NCBI RefSeq assembly: GCF_022712195.1
Contig: NZ_JALAGY010000052.1
Span: 1-64,000 of the forward strand
DNA: 64,000 nucleotides
Reading direction: 5' to 3'
Source: Corynebacterium sp.
Lineage (GTDB): Bacteria > Actinomycetota > Actinomycetes > Mycobacteriales > Mycobacteriaceae
In this document: in pieces, positions 26,376 through 35,858 of the stretch
Layout of the letters: each line of letters begins with the position of its first letter
How positions within the stretch are numbered: position 1 is the stretch's first letter
The notes under the pieces: generated by a model
Told to the model about the DNA's origin: nothing
Seen by the model: the letters and a program-made list of their open reading frames with translations, nothing else
Databases searched by the model: none
Program-made: the position numbers and the translations under genes

Positions 26376-26786
26376 ATGAACAATCCTGCCTTCCGCGATG
26401 CCGCTCTGCTGATCCTGCGTGTCGCCCTCGGGGTCGTCTTCATCGCCCACGGGTGGGACAAGGTGTTCCACGTCGGGGCGGAGGAGACGGCCCGGCAGTG
26501 GGCCTCGATGCACATCCCCCAGCCGACCCTGTCGGTGTGGGTGGTCTCCGTGGTGGAGATGCTCGGCGGCGCGTTGCTGGTGCTGGGTTTCCTGACCCCG
26601 GCCGCGGCGGGGGTGCTGGCACTCGACATGGTCGCCGCGTTCTACTTCGTGCACCTGGGAAGCGGCCTGTTCGTCGCCGAGGGCGGCAGTGAGCTGGTCG
26701 TCGTCCTGTTCGCCGCCTGCGTCGTGCTGGTGGTGTTCGGCGCCGGGCGCGCGAGCCTCGACAAAGCACTGTCCCGGTTCGGGTGA
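26376..26786 (+). CDS. DoxX-family membrane protein
   Basis: This 136-residue protein has four predicted membrane helices. The DoxX signature lies at the start (LLILRVALGVVFIAHGWDKVF), with VEMLGGALLVLGFLTP in the middle. DoxX proteins are integral membrane proteins linked to redox or thiol homeostasis in mycobacteria. Its stop overlaps the start of the next gene (GTGA), so the pair is probably translationally coupled. Confidence 0.85.
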   Translation: MNNPAFRDAALLILRVALGVVFIAHGWDKVFHVGAEETARQWASMHIPQPTLSVWVVSVVEMLGGALLVLGFLTPAAAGVLALDMVAAFYFVHLGSGLFVAEGGSELVVVLFAACVVLVVFGAGRASLDKALSRFG

Positions 26787-27613
26787 GTCCGGTGGAGGAC
26801 GGCCCGCACACCGACATGCACGCGGCGGTCCGCGCCGCACTGTCGGCGCGGCTCGACGGCGAGAACGCACCGTCGGACGTCGACGACGACATGATCGACA
26901 CCCACCTGTCCGCCTGCGACGACTGCCGTGAGTGGTTCGCCGCGGCGAGCGACCTGAACCGTCGGCTGCGGATGTCCGTGGCGCCGGAGGAGGGGGCGGG
27001 CGGCGACGCCCGCGCGTTGGCGGAGTCGATGGTGCGGTTGGCGGACGAGACGCCCCGCCTGTCGCACCGGCTGCGCAACCGGTCGCTGCCGCTGGTGCTC
27101 AGCCGCGCCGCCCTGGTGGCTGTGGCGGTGTGCTACGTCATCTGGTCACTGCTGCTGCTCACCGGTGCGACCGGGGGCGGCGCCGAGGCCGTGGACGGTG
27201 CGGGGCCCGGCGGGGCGGTGGCCAACGCCGGCGACCCGGACGTCGCGTCCCTGGCGGTCGACGCCGCAGCGGTGCGCCTGGCGCTGGCCGCGGGTCTTCT
27301 GTGGGGTGCGGCCCGGCCCCGTTCCGCACCGGGACTGTTCCCGGTGTTCCTGGCACTGTGGGGATTCGGGGCGGGTTTCGCCACCCGCGACATCGTGCTG
27401 GGGGTGCTGGGCGGGGCGACGGACCTCACGTTGATTGCAGGCCTGCTGCTGCACCTGGCCGCCTGCGCCGCGCTGGTGGGGGTGTGGTTGTCGAGGAACC
27501 ACGCGGTGGCGCCGTTGCGGCAGTCGCTCCGGGGACTCTCGGCGCGCCCGGTGAGCTACAGCCCGGAAGACGTGGAGACCAACTCCACCTGGCGTCCGGG
27601 TGACGGCCGCTGA
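26783..27613 (+). CDS. Zinc-finger (anti-sigma-like) membrane protein
   Basis: This 276-residue protein has an N-terminal zf-HC2-type motif (DTHLSACDDCREWF near residue 40) like those of ZAS anti-sigma factors, then about five membrane helices from residue 100 onward. The motif suggests metal or redox sensing, but no sigma-factor gene is adjacent, so the anti-sigma role is unproven. The start is a GTG overlapping doxX. It converges on pmt with a 3-nt gap. Confidence 0.68.
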   Translation: MSPVEDGPHTDMHAAVRAALSARLDGENAPSDVDDDMIDTHLSACDDCREWFAAASDLNRRLRMSVAPEEGAGGDARALAESMVRLADETPRLSHRLRNRSLPLVLSRAALVAVAVCYVIWSLLLLTGATGGGAEAVDGAGPGGAVANAGDPDVASLAVDAAAVRLALAAGLLWGAARPRSAPGLFPVFLALWGFGAGFATRDIVLGVLGGATDLTLIAGLLLHLAACAALVGVWLSRNHAVAPLRQSLRGLSARPVSYSPEDVETNSTWRPGDGR

Positions 27614-27616
27614 AAC

Positions 27617-29221
27617 TCAGGTCCAGCCCGGCAGCCACATCCGCAGCTGCCACTGGCCGTCGGTGAGGGGCATCCCGGTGAACACCGGCAGGAAGAAGAG
27701 GAACATCCACACCACCAGCACCAGGTAGGCGACGGTGAGCAGCATCCCGGTCTTCGTCAGGAATAGATGCCGGGCCTCTGCGACGGCGGGGTGCAGGGGG
27801 CGTGACGGTGCGGAGGCTCCCCCGGGGCGGACCGCCCAGCCTGACACCTGTCCCAGGACTAGCGCCAGCCCGAGGATGAGGAAGGGGGCGAGGTTGGTGG
27901 CGTAGAAGAGGTACATCTGCCGGTCGACGTTGAGCAGCCAGGGGAGGAAGCCCGCGGCGTAACCGACGAGGGGCACGAGCCACCGCATGTCGCGGCGGCC
28001 GATGACGCGCCACAGCCCCCACAGCAGCACCGGCACGCTCAGCCACCAGATCGCCGGGGTACCGATGAGCAGCACGACCTGGCGGTGGCCGCTGTCGTCG
28101 CTGACGGAGTGGTACAGCAGGGCGCGGGTGGAGGCCAGCCAGTCCCACGGCTTGGACTCCCAGGGGTGGTGGTGGCCGTTGGAGTTGGTCAGTTCGGCGT
28201 GGAAGCCCAGCACGGAGACGTGGTAGTAGATGAAGCTGAGCCAGGTGTCGGGCAGGAAGTCCAGCCCCCACGAGCTGATCCGGTCGCTGCCTGCCGCTGC
28301 CTCGTGACGGAACACCCCGGTCTCCGAGGCGAACCACGACCGCCACGACAGCAGGTACACGGCCACGGGCACCAGCACCACCGAGGCGAAGGCCGGCACG
28401 CAGTCGCGTACCAGGGTCCCGGTGAAGGGGCGGGCGACACCGTGGCGGCGCCGGCGCCACCAGTCGACGGCGACGACGGCCACACCGAAGAACGCCATGT
28501 AGTACAGCCCGGACCACTTCACCGCGAGTGCGCACCCCAGGGCCGCACCGGCGGCGAAACGCCACCAGCGGAAGCCCACCCGGGGCCCCAGGGCGGAGTC
28601 GGTGATCCGCCCCTCCACGGCGACCCGCCGGAACAGCTGTTCCATCTGCGCGTGGTCCCGCAGCAGCAGGTAGACCGCCAGGACGACGAAGAAGGCCTGG
28701 TAGTGGTCCAGCATCGCCGAGCGCCCGGTGACGAAGAGGATGCCGTCACACAGTGCCAGGATCCCGGCGGTCAGCCCCACCCAGTCGGAGCCGCTGAGCC
28801 GGCGCGCCGTCGCGGCGATGAGCAGGATGACCCCCACCGCGAGGAGGGCGACGACGACGCGCCAGCCCCACGGGTTGTTGCCGAACACGGCCATGCCGAG
28901 GGCCTCGAGGTGTTTGGCCAGGGGAGGGTGGACGACCAGCCCGTAGGCGGGGTTGTCCTCGATGCCGCCGACGAGCAGTCCGCCCCCGCCCTCGGTGCCG
29001 CGCAGCACCTGCCAGGACTGGGGAACGTAGTGCTTCTCGTCGAAGACGGGGGTCCCGTCGTCGGTGGGGTGCCAGAGCCAGAGGAGCCGGCTGAGCAGAC
29101 CCAGCACACCCAGTGCCGCGAGGATGACCAGCCACCGGTCGGGCCGGGTTCGCCGGTCCCTCCGGTCGCGCCGGTCCACCGGGTGGGGCGCTGTGTCTGC
29201 CGTGGCTGGAGTCTCCGTCAC
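27617..29221 (-). CDS. pmt: Polyprenol-phosphate-mannose: protein O-mannosyltransferase
   Basis: This 534-residue multi-pass GT39 enzyme O-mannosylates exported proteins at the membrane. The catalytic acidic pair lies in the first extracytoplasmic loop (PVFDEKHYVPQSW near residue 60). VVHPPLAKHLEALGMAVFG and the C-terminal membrane helices follow. It matches M. tuberculosis Rv1002c beside rsmI (Rv1003). The GTG start lies 8 nt after TAGGAT, so the mRNA looks leaderless. Confidence 0.94.
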   Translation of the reverse strand: MTETPATADTAPHPVDRRDRRDRRTRPDRWLVILAALGVLGLLSRLLWLWHPTDDGTPVFDEKHYVPQSWQVLRGTEGGGGLLVGGIEDNPAYGLVVHPPLAKHLEALGMAVFGNNPWGWRVVVALLAVGVILLIAATARRLSGSDWVGLTAGILALCDGILFVTGRSAMLDHYQAFFVVLAVYLLLRDHAQMEQLFRRVAVEGRITDSALGPRVGFRWWRFAAGAALGCALAVKWSGLYYMAFFGVAVVAVDWWRRRRHGVARPFTGTLVRDCVPAFASVVLVPVAVYLLSWRSWFASETGVFRHEAAAGSDRISSWGLDFLPDTWLSFIYYHVSVLGFHAELTNSNGHHHPWESKPWDWLASTRALLYHSVSDDSGHRQVVLLIGTPAIWWLSVPVLLWGLWRVIGRRDMRWLVPLVGYAAGFLPWLLNVDRQMYLFYATNLAPFLILGLALVLGQVSGWAVRPGGASAPSRPLHPAVAEARHLFLTKTGMLLTVAYLVLVVWMFLFFLPVFTGMPLTDGQWQLRMWLPGWT

Positions 29222-29229
29222 AGTGGCTC

Positions 29230-29235
29230 ATCCTA
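29230..29235 (-). promoter_or_regulatory. -10 box, leaderless pmt
   Basis: TAGGAT on the minus strand ends 8 nt before the GTG at 29221. Confidence 0.55.
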
Positions 29236-29280
29236 TACCCGCGCCCGTGGCGCCGCGGGGGCGCTGAGGCCTCTGGCGGG

Positions 29281-29286
29281 TAAGGT
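29281..29286 (+). promoter_or_regulatory. -10 box, leaderless rsmI
   Basis: TAAGGT ends 9 nt before the ATG at 29296, divergent from the pmt promoter 45 nt away. Confidence 0.55.
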
Positions 29287-29295
29287 CTGGTGACC

Positions 29296-30285
29296 ATGCA
29301 GGACAATTCCCCCGAAGACAGCGCGCCAGCCACCCCTCCGGCCCCGGGAACCGGAGCACAGGACGGGAAGGCGGACCGGAAAGTGGACCCGCAGGTGGAG
29401 CTGGCCGTGGCGAACGCGGTCGAGCGGGCCCGGTCGAACCGTCCGCTCCCCGGGGGTGGGGTGATCCTGGCCGCGACGCCGCTGGGCAACCCCCTGGACG
29501 CCTCGGTCCGGCTCATCGACGCGCTCGCCAGCGCCGACGTCGTGGCGGCGGAGGACACCCGGCGAACCCGGGCCCTCGCCGATGCTCTGGGGGTGGAGAT
29601 CGCAGGGAAGGTCGTCTCCAACTTCGACCACAACGAGGCCGACCGGGCGGCGGGCCTGGTGGAGCAGGCCGCGGCCGGGGCCCGGGTGCTGGTGGTCACC
29701 GACGCCGGTATGCCCGCGGTCTCTGACCCCGGGTTCCCGTTGGTCCAGGCGGCGCAGGACGCAGGGGTGCCGGTGACGTGCCTGCCGGGGCCGTCGGCCG
29801 TGCCCACGGCCCTGGCCCTGTCCGGGGTGGGGGTGGGGCACTTCGCGTTCGACGGGTTCGCACCGCGTAAGGACGGCGCCCGACGCCAGTGGCTGGAGTC
29901 GGTGCGCGACTCCGGCCGGGCGGTGAGTTTCTTCGAGTCCCCGCACCGGCTGGCGGCCACGTTGGCCACGGCGGCGGAGGTGTGCGGGGAGGACCGTGAG
30001 GCTGCGGTGTGCAGGGAACTGACCAAGACCTACGAGGAGGTCGTGCGTGGCCCGCTGGGGGAGTTGGCCCGGTGGGCCGCCGAGGGGGTCCGCGGGGAGA
30101 TCACCGTGGTGATCTCGGCGTCGACCGGGGGGCCTGAACTGACGCCGGAGGACCTCGTCGGTGCGGTCGAGGCGAAGATCGGGGAAGGGTCGAGACTCAA
30201 GGACGCCACCCGCGAGGTGTCCGCTGCACACGGGGTGTCCCGACGCGAACTCTACGAGGCTGTTCTCGCAGCGCGCGACGCCTGA
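29296..30285 (+). CDS. rsmI: 16S rRNA 2'-O-ribose C1402 methyltransferase RsmI
   Basis: This 329-residue SAM-dependent methyltransferase modifies C1402 of 16S rRNA. Tetrapyrrole-methylase-fold motifs are GVILAATPLGNPLDASVR, AAEDTRRTRALAD, VVTDAGMPAVSDPG and CLPGPSAVPTALALSG. A 50-residue hydrophilic tail (Pro/Ala/Gly/Asp-rich) precedes the fold, longer than in E. coli. An in-frame GTG lies 6 nt upstream of the chosen ATG. The divergent pmt neighbour is conserved in mycobacteria. Confidence 0.95.
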   Translation: MQDNSPEDSAPATPPAPGTGAQDGKADRKVDPQVELAVANAVERARSNRPLPGGGVILAATPLGNPLDASVRLIDALASADVVAAEDTRRTRALADALGVEIAGKVVSNFDHNEADRAAGLVEQAAAGARVLVVTDAGMPAVSDPGFPLVQAAQDAGVPVTCLPGPSAVPTALALSGVGVGHFAFDGFAPRKDGARRQWLESVRDSGRAVSFFESPHRLAATLATAAEVCGEDREAAVCRELTKTYEEVVRGPLGELARWAAEGVRGEITVVISASTGGPELTPEDLVGAVEAKIGEGSRLKDATREVSAAHGVSRRELYEAVLAARDA

Positions 30286-30369
30286 CGGGCCACTGACGGC
30301 CGCCTGATGAAACGGGGCCGGTCAGGGCGGCCGGTTGCGGTGACGTGCCCGTATGGCAGAGTGGACTGC

Positions 30370-32160
30370 ATGTCCGTTTCAGAAGAGAATCCGCAATCCG
30401 ACGATCTCGGCCCCCCGGGCACCGGTTCCGACGGTGGCTCCTTTTCGGATGCCGGCCTGAGCCGCGAGAAGATCTCCCCGGTCGCCACCGAGGACATGCT
30501 GCCGCCTCCGGCGGAGGACGAGAACGCGAAGGTCGACAAGGCCGTGGTGTTCTTCGCGGCACTGATCGTGCTGGCTGTCGTGGCCTGGGGCCTGATCGCC
30601 CCAGACAACTTCTCCACCTTCGCGGACAACGCCCTCGACTTCGTCGTCACCGACTTCGGCTGGGTGTACATCATCGCCGGTTCGGTCTTCGTCTTCTTCG
30701 TCCTCTGGGTGGCCCTGAGCAAGTTCGGCAACGTCCGCCTCGGGCAGGACAACGAGCGGCCTGAGTTCAACGCCGCCAGCTGGATCGCCATGATGTTCGC
30801 CGCCGGAATGGGCATCGGTCTGATGTTCTACGGTGTGGCCGAGCCGATGAACTTCTACCGCAACGGTGTGCCCGGTGAGGCCTCCGAGAGCATTCCGGTG
30901 TCGTTCTCCACCACACTGTTCCACTGGACGCTGCACCCGTGGGCGATCTACGCCATCGTCGGCCTCGCCATCGCGTACGGCACCTTCCGGCTGGGGCGTA
31001 AGCAGCTGCTGAGCTCCGCGTTCATTCCGCTGATCGGGGTGCGCCGGGCCGAGGGCTGGCTGGGCAAGCTCATCGACGTCCTGTCGATCTTCGCCACGGT
31101 CTTCGGTACCGCGGCGTCGCTGGGTCTGGGTTCCCTGCAGATCGCCTCGGGACTCAACGCCACCGACATCGTCCACGACCCGGGTACCGGCTGGCTCCTG
31201 CTGATCATCGGTGTGCTGGGCGTCTGTTACCTGATCTCCGCCTTCTCCGGCGTGAGCAAGGGAATCCAGTACCTGTCGAACTTCAACATGGTGCTCGCCG
31301 CGGTCCTCGCGTTCTTCGTGCTGGTCGTCGGCCCCACCGTCGTCATCGCCAACACGGTGCCCACCGCCTTCGGCAACTACCTCCAGGAGTTCTTCGGCAT
31401 GGCGGCCCGCACCGCGGACTCCGCACCGGGGATGGACGAGTGGCTCGCCGGGAACACCCTGTTCTACTGGGCGTGGTGGATCTCCTGGTCGCCCTTCGTC
31501 GGTACCTTCATCGCCCGGATCTCCCGCGGCCGCACGGTCCGTGAGTTCATCCTCGTGGTGATGCTGGTCCCCACCGCCGTGTCGGTGGTCTGGTTCGCGA
31601 TCTTCGGTGGCAGCGCCATCCACCAGGAGTCCGAGGGCTCCGAGATCTACGGTGACGGCACCTCGGAGAACATGCTGTTCAACCTGCTGCACGATCTGCC
31701 GATGGGCACCGTCTCCTCGCTGGTGGCCATGGTTCTGCTGGCGACCTTCTTCATCACCTCGGCGGACTCCGCTTCCACGGTGATGGGCACCATGAGCCAG
31801 AACGGCAAGCTCGTCGCGGACCGTAAGATCACCGTGCTGTGGGGTCTGCTCACCGCGCTGATTGCCGTGGTTCTGCTGCTGTCCGGTGGCGACGACGCCC
31901 TGAACAGCCTGCAGACGGTGACGATCATCGCGGCGAGCCCCTTCGTGATCCTTATCCTCTTCCTGTGCCTGGCCATCTACCGTGGCCTGTCCCAGGACCC
32001 GTTGTTCCTGGACGAGAAGCAGAAGCGGGCGTTCTCCCTGCGTCTCGCCCGTGAACGTCGGCACCAGGAGACCGCGGAGGCCCGTGCGGCGCGGGAACGT
32101 CGCCGCGGGAACCGTACCGGCGACTCCGGGAGCACCGCCGGCACGGCGGGCTCACGCTAG
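30370..32160 (+). CDS. BCCT-family Na+-coupled transporter (betaine/choline/ectoine type)
   Basis: This 596-residue transporter has about twelve membrane helices preceded by a ~60-residue acidic N-terminus and followed by a basic C-terminal tail. The family signature [18 protein letters not shown] near residue 140 and the substrate/ion region [20 protein letters not shown] near residue 375 are clear. It should import a compatible solute with Na+; which one (betaine, ectoine, choline) is not decided. In BetP such charged tails sense osmotic stress, and the acidic N- and basic C-termini here fit that plan. The ATG at 30370 was chosen over an upstream in-frame ATG. Confidence 0.92.
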   Translation: MSVSEENPQSDDLGPPGTGSDGGSFSDAGLSREKISPVATEDMLPPPAEDENAKVDKAVVFFAALIVLAVVAWGLIAPDNFSTFADNALDFVVTDFGWVYIIAGSVFVFFVLWVALSKFGNVRLGQDNERPEFNAASWIAMMFAAGMGIGLMFYGVAEPMNFYRNGVPGEASESIPVSFSTTLFHWTLHPWAIYAIVGLAIAYGTFRLGRKQLLSSAFIPLIGVRRAEGWLGKLIDVLSIFATVFGTAASLGLGSLQIASGLNATDIVHDPGTGWLLLIIGVLGVCYLISAFSGVSKGIQYLSNFNMVLAAVLAFFVLVVGPTVVIANTVPTAFGNYLQEFFGMAARTADSAPGMDEWLAGNTLFYWAWWISWSPFVGTFIARISRGRTVREFILVVMLVPTAVSVVWFAIFGGSAIHQESEGSEIYGDGTSENMLFNLLHDLPMGTVSSLVAMVLLATFFITSADSASTVMGTMSQNGKLVADRKITVLWGLLTALIAVVLLLSGGDDALNSLQTVTIIAASPFVILILFLCLAIYRGLSQDPLFLDEKQKRAFSLRLARERRHQETAEARAARERRRGNRTGDSGSTAGTAGSR

Positions 32161-32196
32161 AGGGGCGACCCGCCGGCGGAAGCCGGACCACCGACA

Positions 32197-32240
32197 GCGC
32201 GCACCAGCGGAACTCCGCCCCTGGTGCGCGCTTCGTCTGT
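32197..32240 (+). terminator. Terminator-like hairpin after the BCCT gene
   Basis: A perfect 11-bp stem (GCGCGCACCAG with CTGGTGCGCGC, 32197-32207 and 32221-32231) encloses a 13-nt loop and is followed by TTCGTCTGTGT, a moderately U-rich tail. Confidence 0.65.
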
Positions 32241-32249
32241 GTCATGCCT

Positions 32250-32255
32250 TAGGCT
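32250..32255 (+). promoter_or_regulatory. -10 box, leaderless metG
   Basis: TAGGCT ends 6 nt before the ATG at 32262. Confidence 0.55.
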
Positions 32256-32261
32256 GGTCGC

Positions 32262-34091
32262 ATGTCGAAACACGTGCTCACCGCCGTTGCCTGGCCCTAT
32301 GCAAACGGACCCCGCCACATCGGACATGTCGCCGGATTCGGCGTCCCCTCGGACGTCTTCGCCCGGTTCCAGCGAATGTCGGGGAACAAGGTGCTGATGG
32401 TCTCCGGGACCGACGAGCACGGCACCCCGCTGCTGGTGCAGGCGGAGAAGGAGGGCGTGGGCGTCCAGGAGCTCGCCGACCGTTACAACCGGGTCATCGT
32501 CGAGGACCTCGCCGGTCTGGGACTGTCCTACGACCTGTTCACCCGGACCACGACCCGCAACCACTACGCGGTGGTGCAGGAGCTCTTCCGCGGTCTCAAC
32601 GACAACGGTTACATGGTCCGTCAGACGACCACCGGTGCGATCAGCCCGTCGACCGGCCGCACCCTGCCGGACCGGTTCATCGAGGGCACCTGTCCGTTGT
32701 GCGGTGCCACGGACGCCCGCGGCGACCAGTGCGACAACTGCGGCAACCAGCTCGACCCTGCCGACCTCATCGACCCCCGCTCGAAGATCAACGGCGAGAC
32801 ACCGGACTTCGTGGAGACCGAGCACTTCATGCTTGACCTCCCGGCGGTGGCGGAGGCCCTGGAGACCTGGTTGACCAGCCGTGAGGGTTGGCGGCCCAAT
32901 GTGCTGAAGTTCTCGCTCAACCTGCTCAAGGACATGCGACCGCGGGCGATGAGCCGCGACATCGACTGGGGTGTGCCTGTCCCGATCGAGGGGTGGCAGG
33001 ACAACAACGCCAAGAAGCTCTACGTCTGGTTCGACGCGGTGGTGGGCTACCTGTCCGCCTCGATCGAGTGGGCGTGGCGTTCGGGTAGCCCGGAGGCCTG
33101 GCGCGACTGGTGGTCGGACCCCGAGGCCCTGTCCTACTACTTCATGGGCAAGGACAACATCACCTTCCACTCGCAGATCTGGCCGGGTGAGCTGCTCGGG
33201 TACGCCGGTAAGGGTGCCCACGGCGGCGAGGCAGGCGAGTTCGGCGAGCTGAACCTGCCGACCGAGGTCGTCTCCTCCGAGTTCCTCACGATGTCCGGTT
33301 CGAAGTTCTCCTCGTCCAAGGGCGTGGTGATCTACGTGCGTGACTTCCTGCAGGAGTTCGGTCCGGACGCCCTGCGGTACTTCATCGCCGTCGCCGGCCC
33401 GGAGAACATGGACACGGACTTCACCTGGGACGAGTTCGTGCGCCGGATCAACACCGAGCTCGCCAACGGCTGGGGCAACCTGGTCAACCGCACCGTCTCG
33501 ATGGCGCACAAGAACTTCGGGGAGATCCCGGCCGCCGGCGAGTTCACCGCCGAGGACACCGACCTGCTGGACGACGCCGCAGCAGCCTTCGACACCGTCG
33601 CCGAGTGTCTGGAGCACTCGCGGTTCAAGGCGGGTATCGCCGAGGCGATGCGCATCGTGGACCGTGCGAACCAGTACATCGCCGCCCAGGAGCCGTGGAA
33701 GCTGGCCAAGGACGAGGCGCAGCGCGGGCGGCTGGCCACCGTCCTGCACACCGCACTGCAGGTGGTCTCGGACGCCAACACACTGCTCACCCCGTACCTC
33801 CCCTTCTCCGCGCAGCAGGTCTTCGAGACCCTCGGCGGCACCGGGGTGTGGGCGGCCCAGCCGAAGGTGGTGGAGGTCACCGACGAGTCGCCGCGGACGC
33901 CGGTGGGCGTGGGGCTGCCGGCCGAGGGCCGCAGCTACCCGGTGATCATGGGTGACTACGACGACCAGCAGGCGCACTGGGGACGCACCCCGCTGACGCC
34001 GGGGACCCCGCTGTCCAAGCCGTCCCCGCTGTTCACGAAGCTGGACCCGGAACTGGCGGAGACAGGCCCCTCCTGGGCCTCGGTGGAGTAG
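32262..34091 (+). CDS. metG: Methionyl-tRNA synthetase
   Basis: This 609-residue class I synthetase charges tRNA-Met. The HIGH motif is at residues 19-22 ([11 protein letters not shown]). A zinc knuckle pair lies near residue 145 (CPLCG...CDNCG), and the KMSKS loop appears as SKFSSSKG near residue 347. An anticodon-binding helical domain completes the protein; no C-terminal tRNA-binding domain is present. Position between rsmI and tatD fits mycobacterial synteny. Confidence 0.97.
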   Translation: MSKHVLTAVAWPYANGPRHIGHVAGFGVPSDVFARFQRMSGNKVLMVSGTDEHGTPLLVQAEKEGVGVQELADRYNRVIVEDLAGLGLSYDLFTRTTTRNHYAVVQELFRGLNDNGYMVRQTTTGAISPSTGRTLPDRFIEGTCPLCGATDARGDQCDNCGNQLDPADLIDPRSKINGETPDFVETEHFMLDLPAVAEALETWLTSREGWRPNVLKFSLNLLKDMRPRAMSRDIDWGVPVPIEGWQDNNAKKLYVWFDAVVGYLSASIEWAWRSGSPEAWRDWWSDPEALSYYFMGKDNITFHSQIWPGELLGYAGKGAHGGEAGEFGELNLPTEVVSSEFLTMSGSKFSSSKGVVIYVRDFLQEFGPDALRYFIAVAGPENMDTDFTWDEFVRRINTELANGWGNLVNRTVSMAHKNFGEIPAAGEFTAEDTDLLDDAAAAFDTVAECLEHSRFKAGIAEAMRIVDRANQYIAAQEPWKLAKDEAQRGRLATVLHTALQVVSDANTLLTPYLPFSAQQVFETLGGTGVWAAQPKVVEVTDESPRTPVGVGLPAEGRSYPVIMGDYDDQQAHWGRTPLTPGTPLSKPSPLFTKLDPELAETGPSWASVE

Positions 34092-34096
34092 CGGCC

Positions 34097-34807
34097 GTGG
34101 CTGACGGACGGTTCACCGACCGGCTGCTCGAGGAGAACCGGGACACCTGGGACGCCGCGGTGACCCACCGGTTCATCCGGGAGCTCTTCGCCGGCACCCT
34201 GCCTGACGACGTGATGCTGTCCTACCTGGTGCAGGACTACCGTTTCGTCGACGGTTTCATGGCGTTGCTCGGCGCCGCGGTCGCCACGGCGGACAACTAC
34301 GCCTCCCGTCGACGCCTCGCCGAGTTCATCGGTGAGGTCGCCGGGGACGAGAACACCTACTTCGTGGAGGCCCTGGAGGAGCTCGGTGCCGGTGGCGGAG
34401 ACGGTGCAGGAAACTTGGAGGCGGTCCCCGACACGGCGTCCACCGCGGGGTTCCGGCGGATCTTCGCCGAGGCGGCCGGTACCGGCAACTACGCCGCGAT
34501 CGTGTCGGTGCTGGTCGTCTGCGAATGGCTGTACCTCGACTGGGCCACGCGGGGATCGAACCGTGCCGTGGCCCCGGAGGGGAACGGCGGCTACCCGTCG
34601 CGCCACGTCCACGCCGAATGGGTCCGGCTGCACGACTACCCGGCCTTCCACGACCTCGTCGCCTTCCTGCGCGACGAGGTCGACCGGGCGGCGACCTGCT
34701 CGCCCGGGGACGGGGAGATGGCGCGCGAGTACTTCCGGCGCACCGTCGAGCTGGAGCTGGCGTTCTTCACGGAGATTCTCCCCGAGAGCGGTCCGGGCAC
34801 ACGTTAG
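34097..34807 (+). CDS. tenA: TenA/thiaminase-II-like protein
   Basis: This 236-residue all-helical protein resembles TenA (aminopyrimidine aminohydrolase of thiamine salvage). The start FIRELFAGTLPDDVMLSYLVQDYRFVDGF, the putative catalytic cysteine in VVCEWLYLDWA and the C-terminal ELELAFFTEILP with a conserved glutamate support this. It begins with a GTG 5 nt after metG and ends at the tatD promoter: the TAG stop is part of tatD's -10 box. No thiamine riboswitch or other thiamine gene is adjacent, so a distinct substrate is possible. Confidence 0.78.
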   Translation: MADGRFTDRLLEENRDTWDAAVTHRFIRELFAGTLPDDVMLSYLVQDYRFVDGFMALLGAAVATADNYASRRRLAEFIGEVAGDENTYFVEALEELGAGGGDGAGNLEAVPDTASTAGFRRIFAEAAGTGNYAAIVSVLVVCEWLYLDWATRGSNRAVAPEGNGGYPSRHVHAEWVRLHDYPAFHDLVAFLRDEVDRAATCSPGDGEMAREYFRRTVELELAFFTEILPESGPGTR

Positions 34808-34810
34808 CCT
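34805..34810 (+). promoter_or_regulatory. -10 box, leaderless tatD, overlapping the tenA stop
   Basis: TAGCCT ends 7 nt before the tatD ATG. Its first three bases are the tenA stop codon. Confidence 0.55.
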
Positions 34811-34817
34811 GGGTGGC

Positions 34818-35645
34818 ATGTCCCGGAAGAAGCCACGCCCCACCCCTGTCCCTCCCGAGCCGCTGACGGAGCTGTTCGACGCCCACACGCACCTGGCGTC
34901 CTGCGGTGACTCCGTGCAGGCGCTGATGGACCGCGCGGCGCAGGTCGGTGTCACCGGCGTGTGCACCGTCGGCGACGGCATCGAGGAGGCTGAGCAGGCT
35001 CTGGCCGCGGCGCACGCGGATGACCGGGTCGTCGCCGCCTGTGCCGTGCACCCGACGAAGGCGCGGGAGCTCACCGACGAGGTCCGCGCGCGTCTGCGGG
35101 CCCTGGTGGAGGATCCCCGGTGTGTGGCGGTGGGGGAGACGGGGCTGGACACCTACTGGATCGCCCACGATCCCGAGGGCACCGCACCCCTGGACGTCCA
35201 GGAGGAGGCACTGCGCTGGCACATGGATCTCGCCGCCGAGGTCGGCAAGCCGTTGATGATCCACAACCGTGAGGCGGACGGTGACCTGATGCGGGTGCTG
35301 GCGGACGCGCCGGACGGTCTCACCGTGATGCTGCACTGCTTCTCCTCGCCGCCGGACGTCGCACTCGAGGCTGTGGAGCGGGGCTACTACCTGAGCTTCT
35401 GCGGCAACGTCACCTTCAGACGCAACGAGGAGCTGCGGCTGGCGGCGGCCCGCGTTCCCGGGGACCGGATCCTGGTGGAGACCGACGCGCCGTACATGAC
35501 CCCGGAGCCGTTCCGTGGCGCGCGGAACGAGCCGGCGTTCGTCGGCTACACAGCCCGGCTGCTCGCCGAGGTCCGTGGGGAGGGCCCGGAGGAGTTCGGC
35601 GCCACGGTGTCGGCGAACGCGCGGAGGCTCTACGGCATCGGCTGA
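34818..35645 (+). CDS. tatD: TatD-family metal-dependent deoxyribonuclease
   Basis: This 275-residue TIM-barrel hydrolase has the metal ligands of the family: FDAHTHL at residues ~20-26, VAVGETGLDTY near 110, MIHNREADGD near 155, VMLHCFSS near 175 and VETDAPYMTPEPFRG near 225. It is a probable 3'-5' DNase or DNA repair enzyme. I chose the ATG at 34818 (MSRKKPRP). The gene lies directly before rpfB as in M. tuberculosis (Rv1008-Rv1009). Confidence 0.93.
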   Translation: MSRKKPRPTPVPPEPLTELFDAHTHLASCGDSVQALMDRAAQVGVTGVCTVGDGIEEAEQALAAAHADDRVVAACAVHPTKARELTDEVRARLRALVEDPRCVAVGETGLDTYWIAHDPEGTAPLDVQEEALRWHMDLAAEVGKPLMIHNREADGDLMRVLADAPDGLTVMLHCFSSPPDVALEAVERGYYLSFCGNVTFRRNEELRLAAARVPGDRILVETDAPYMTPEPFRGARNEPAFVGYTARLLAEVRGEGPEEFGATVSANARRLYGIG

Positions 35646-35710
35646 CCAGGCCTGCCCGCCGTACCCGTCTGGGTCCGCTGAGCGCCAGTGTGACTGGTGT
35701 GGCGTCGTGG

Positions 35711-35726
35711 TGTGATCATCGCGACA
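35711..35726 (+). promoter_or_regulatory. Weak GlxR-like site upstream of rpfB
   Basis: TGTGATCATCGCGACA partly resembles the corynebacterial cAMP-regulator GlxR consensus (TGTGA-N6-TCACA), with mismatches in the right half. The rest of the 213-nt spacer shows TACCGT/TTATGT-like boxes near 35775-35795 and GGAGG before the start, nothing more. Confidence 0.25.
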
Positions 35727-35858
35727 CAAAAGGGGGCGGAACGGCGATTTTCTTGATCGTGACCCAATCGTTACCGTATCGTGATCAACGTTATGTCGGT
35801 TGTCCCGAACCGTCGTCCCTGAACCGCAGGTACGACGCCACCGGAGGTAGAAGAGCGC

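Noticed and set aside
30379..32064. A 561-codon minus-strand frame opposite the BCCT transporter
   Set aside because: It is a shadow of a protein with a clear family signature on the other strand.
34097..34807. A thiamine (TPP) riboswitch controlling the TenA-like gene
   Set aside because: The gene starts 5 nt after metG, with no room for an aptamer, and no TPP motif occurs nearby.
35646..35858. A c-di-AMP (ydaO) riboswitch upstream of rpfB
   Set aside because: Such switches precede some rpf genes in actinobacteria, but the 213-nt spacer lacks the expected conserved motifs.
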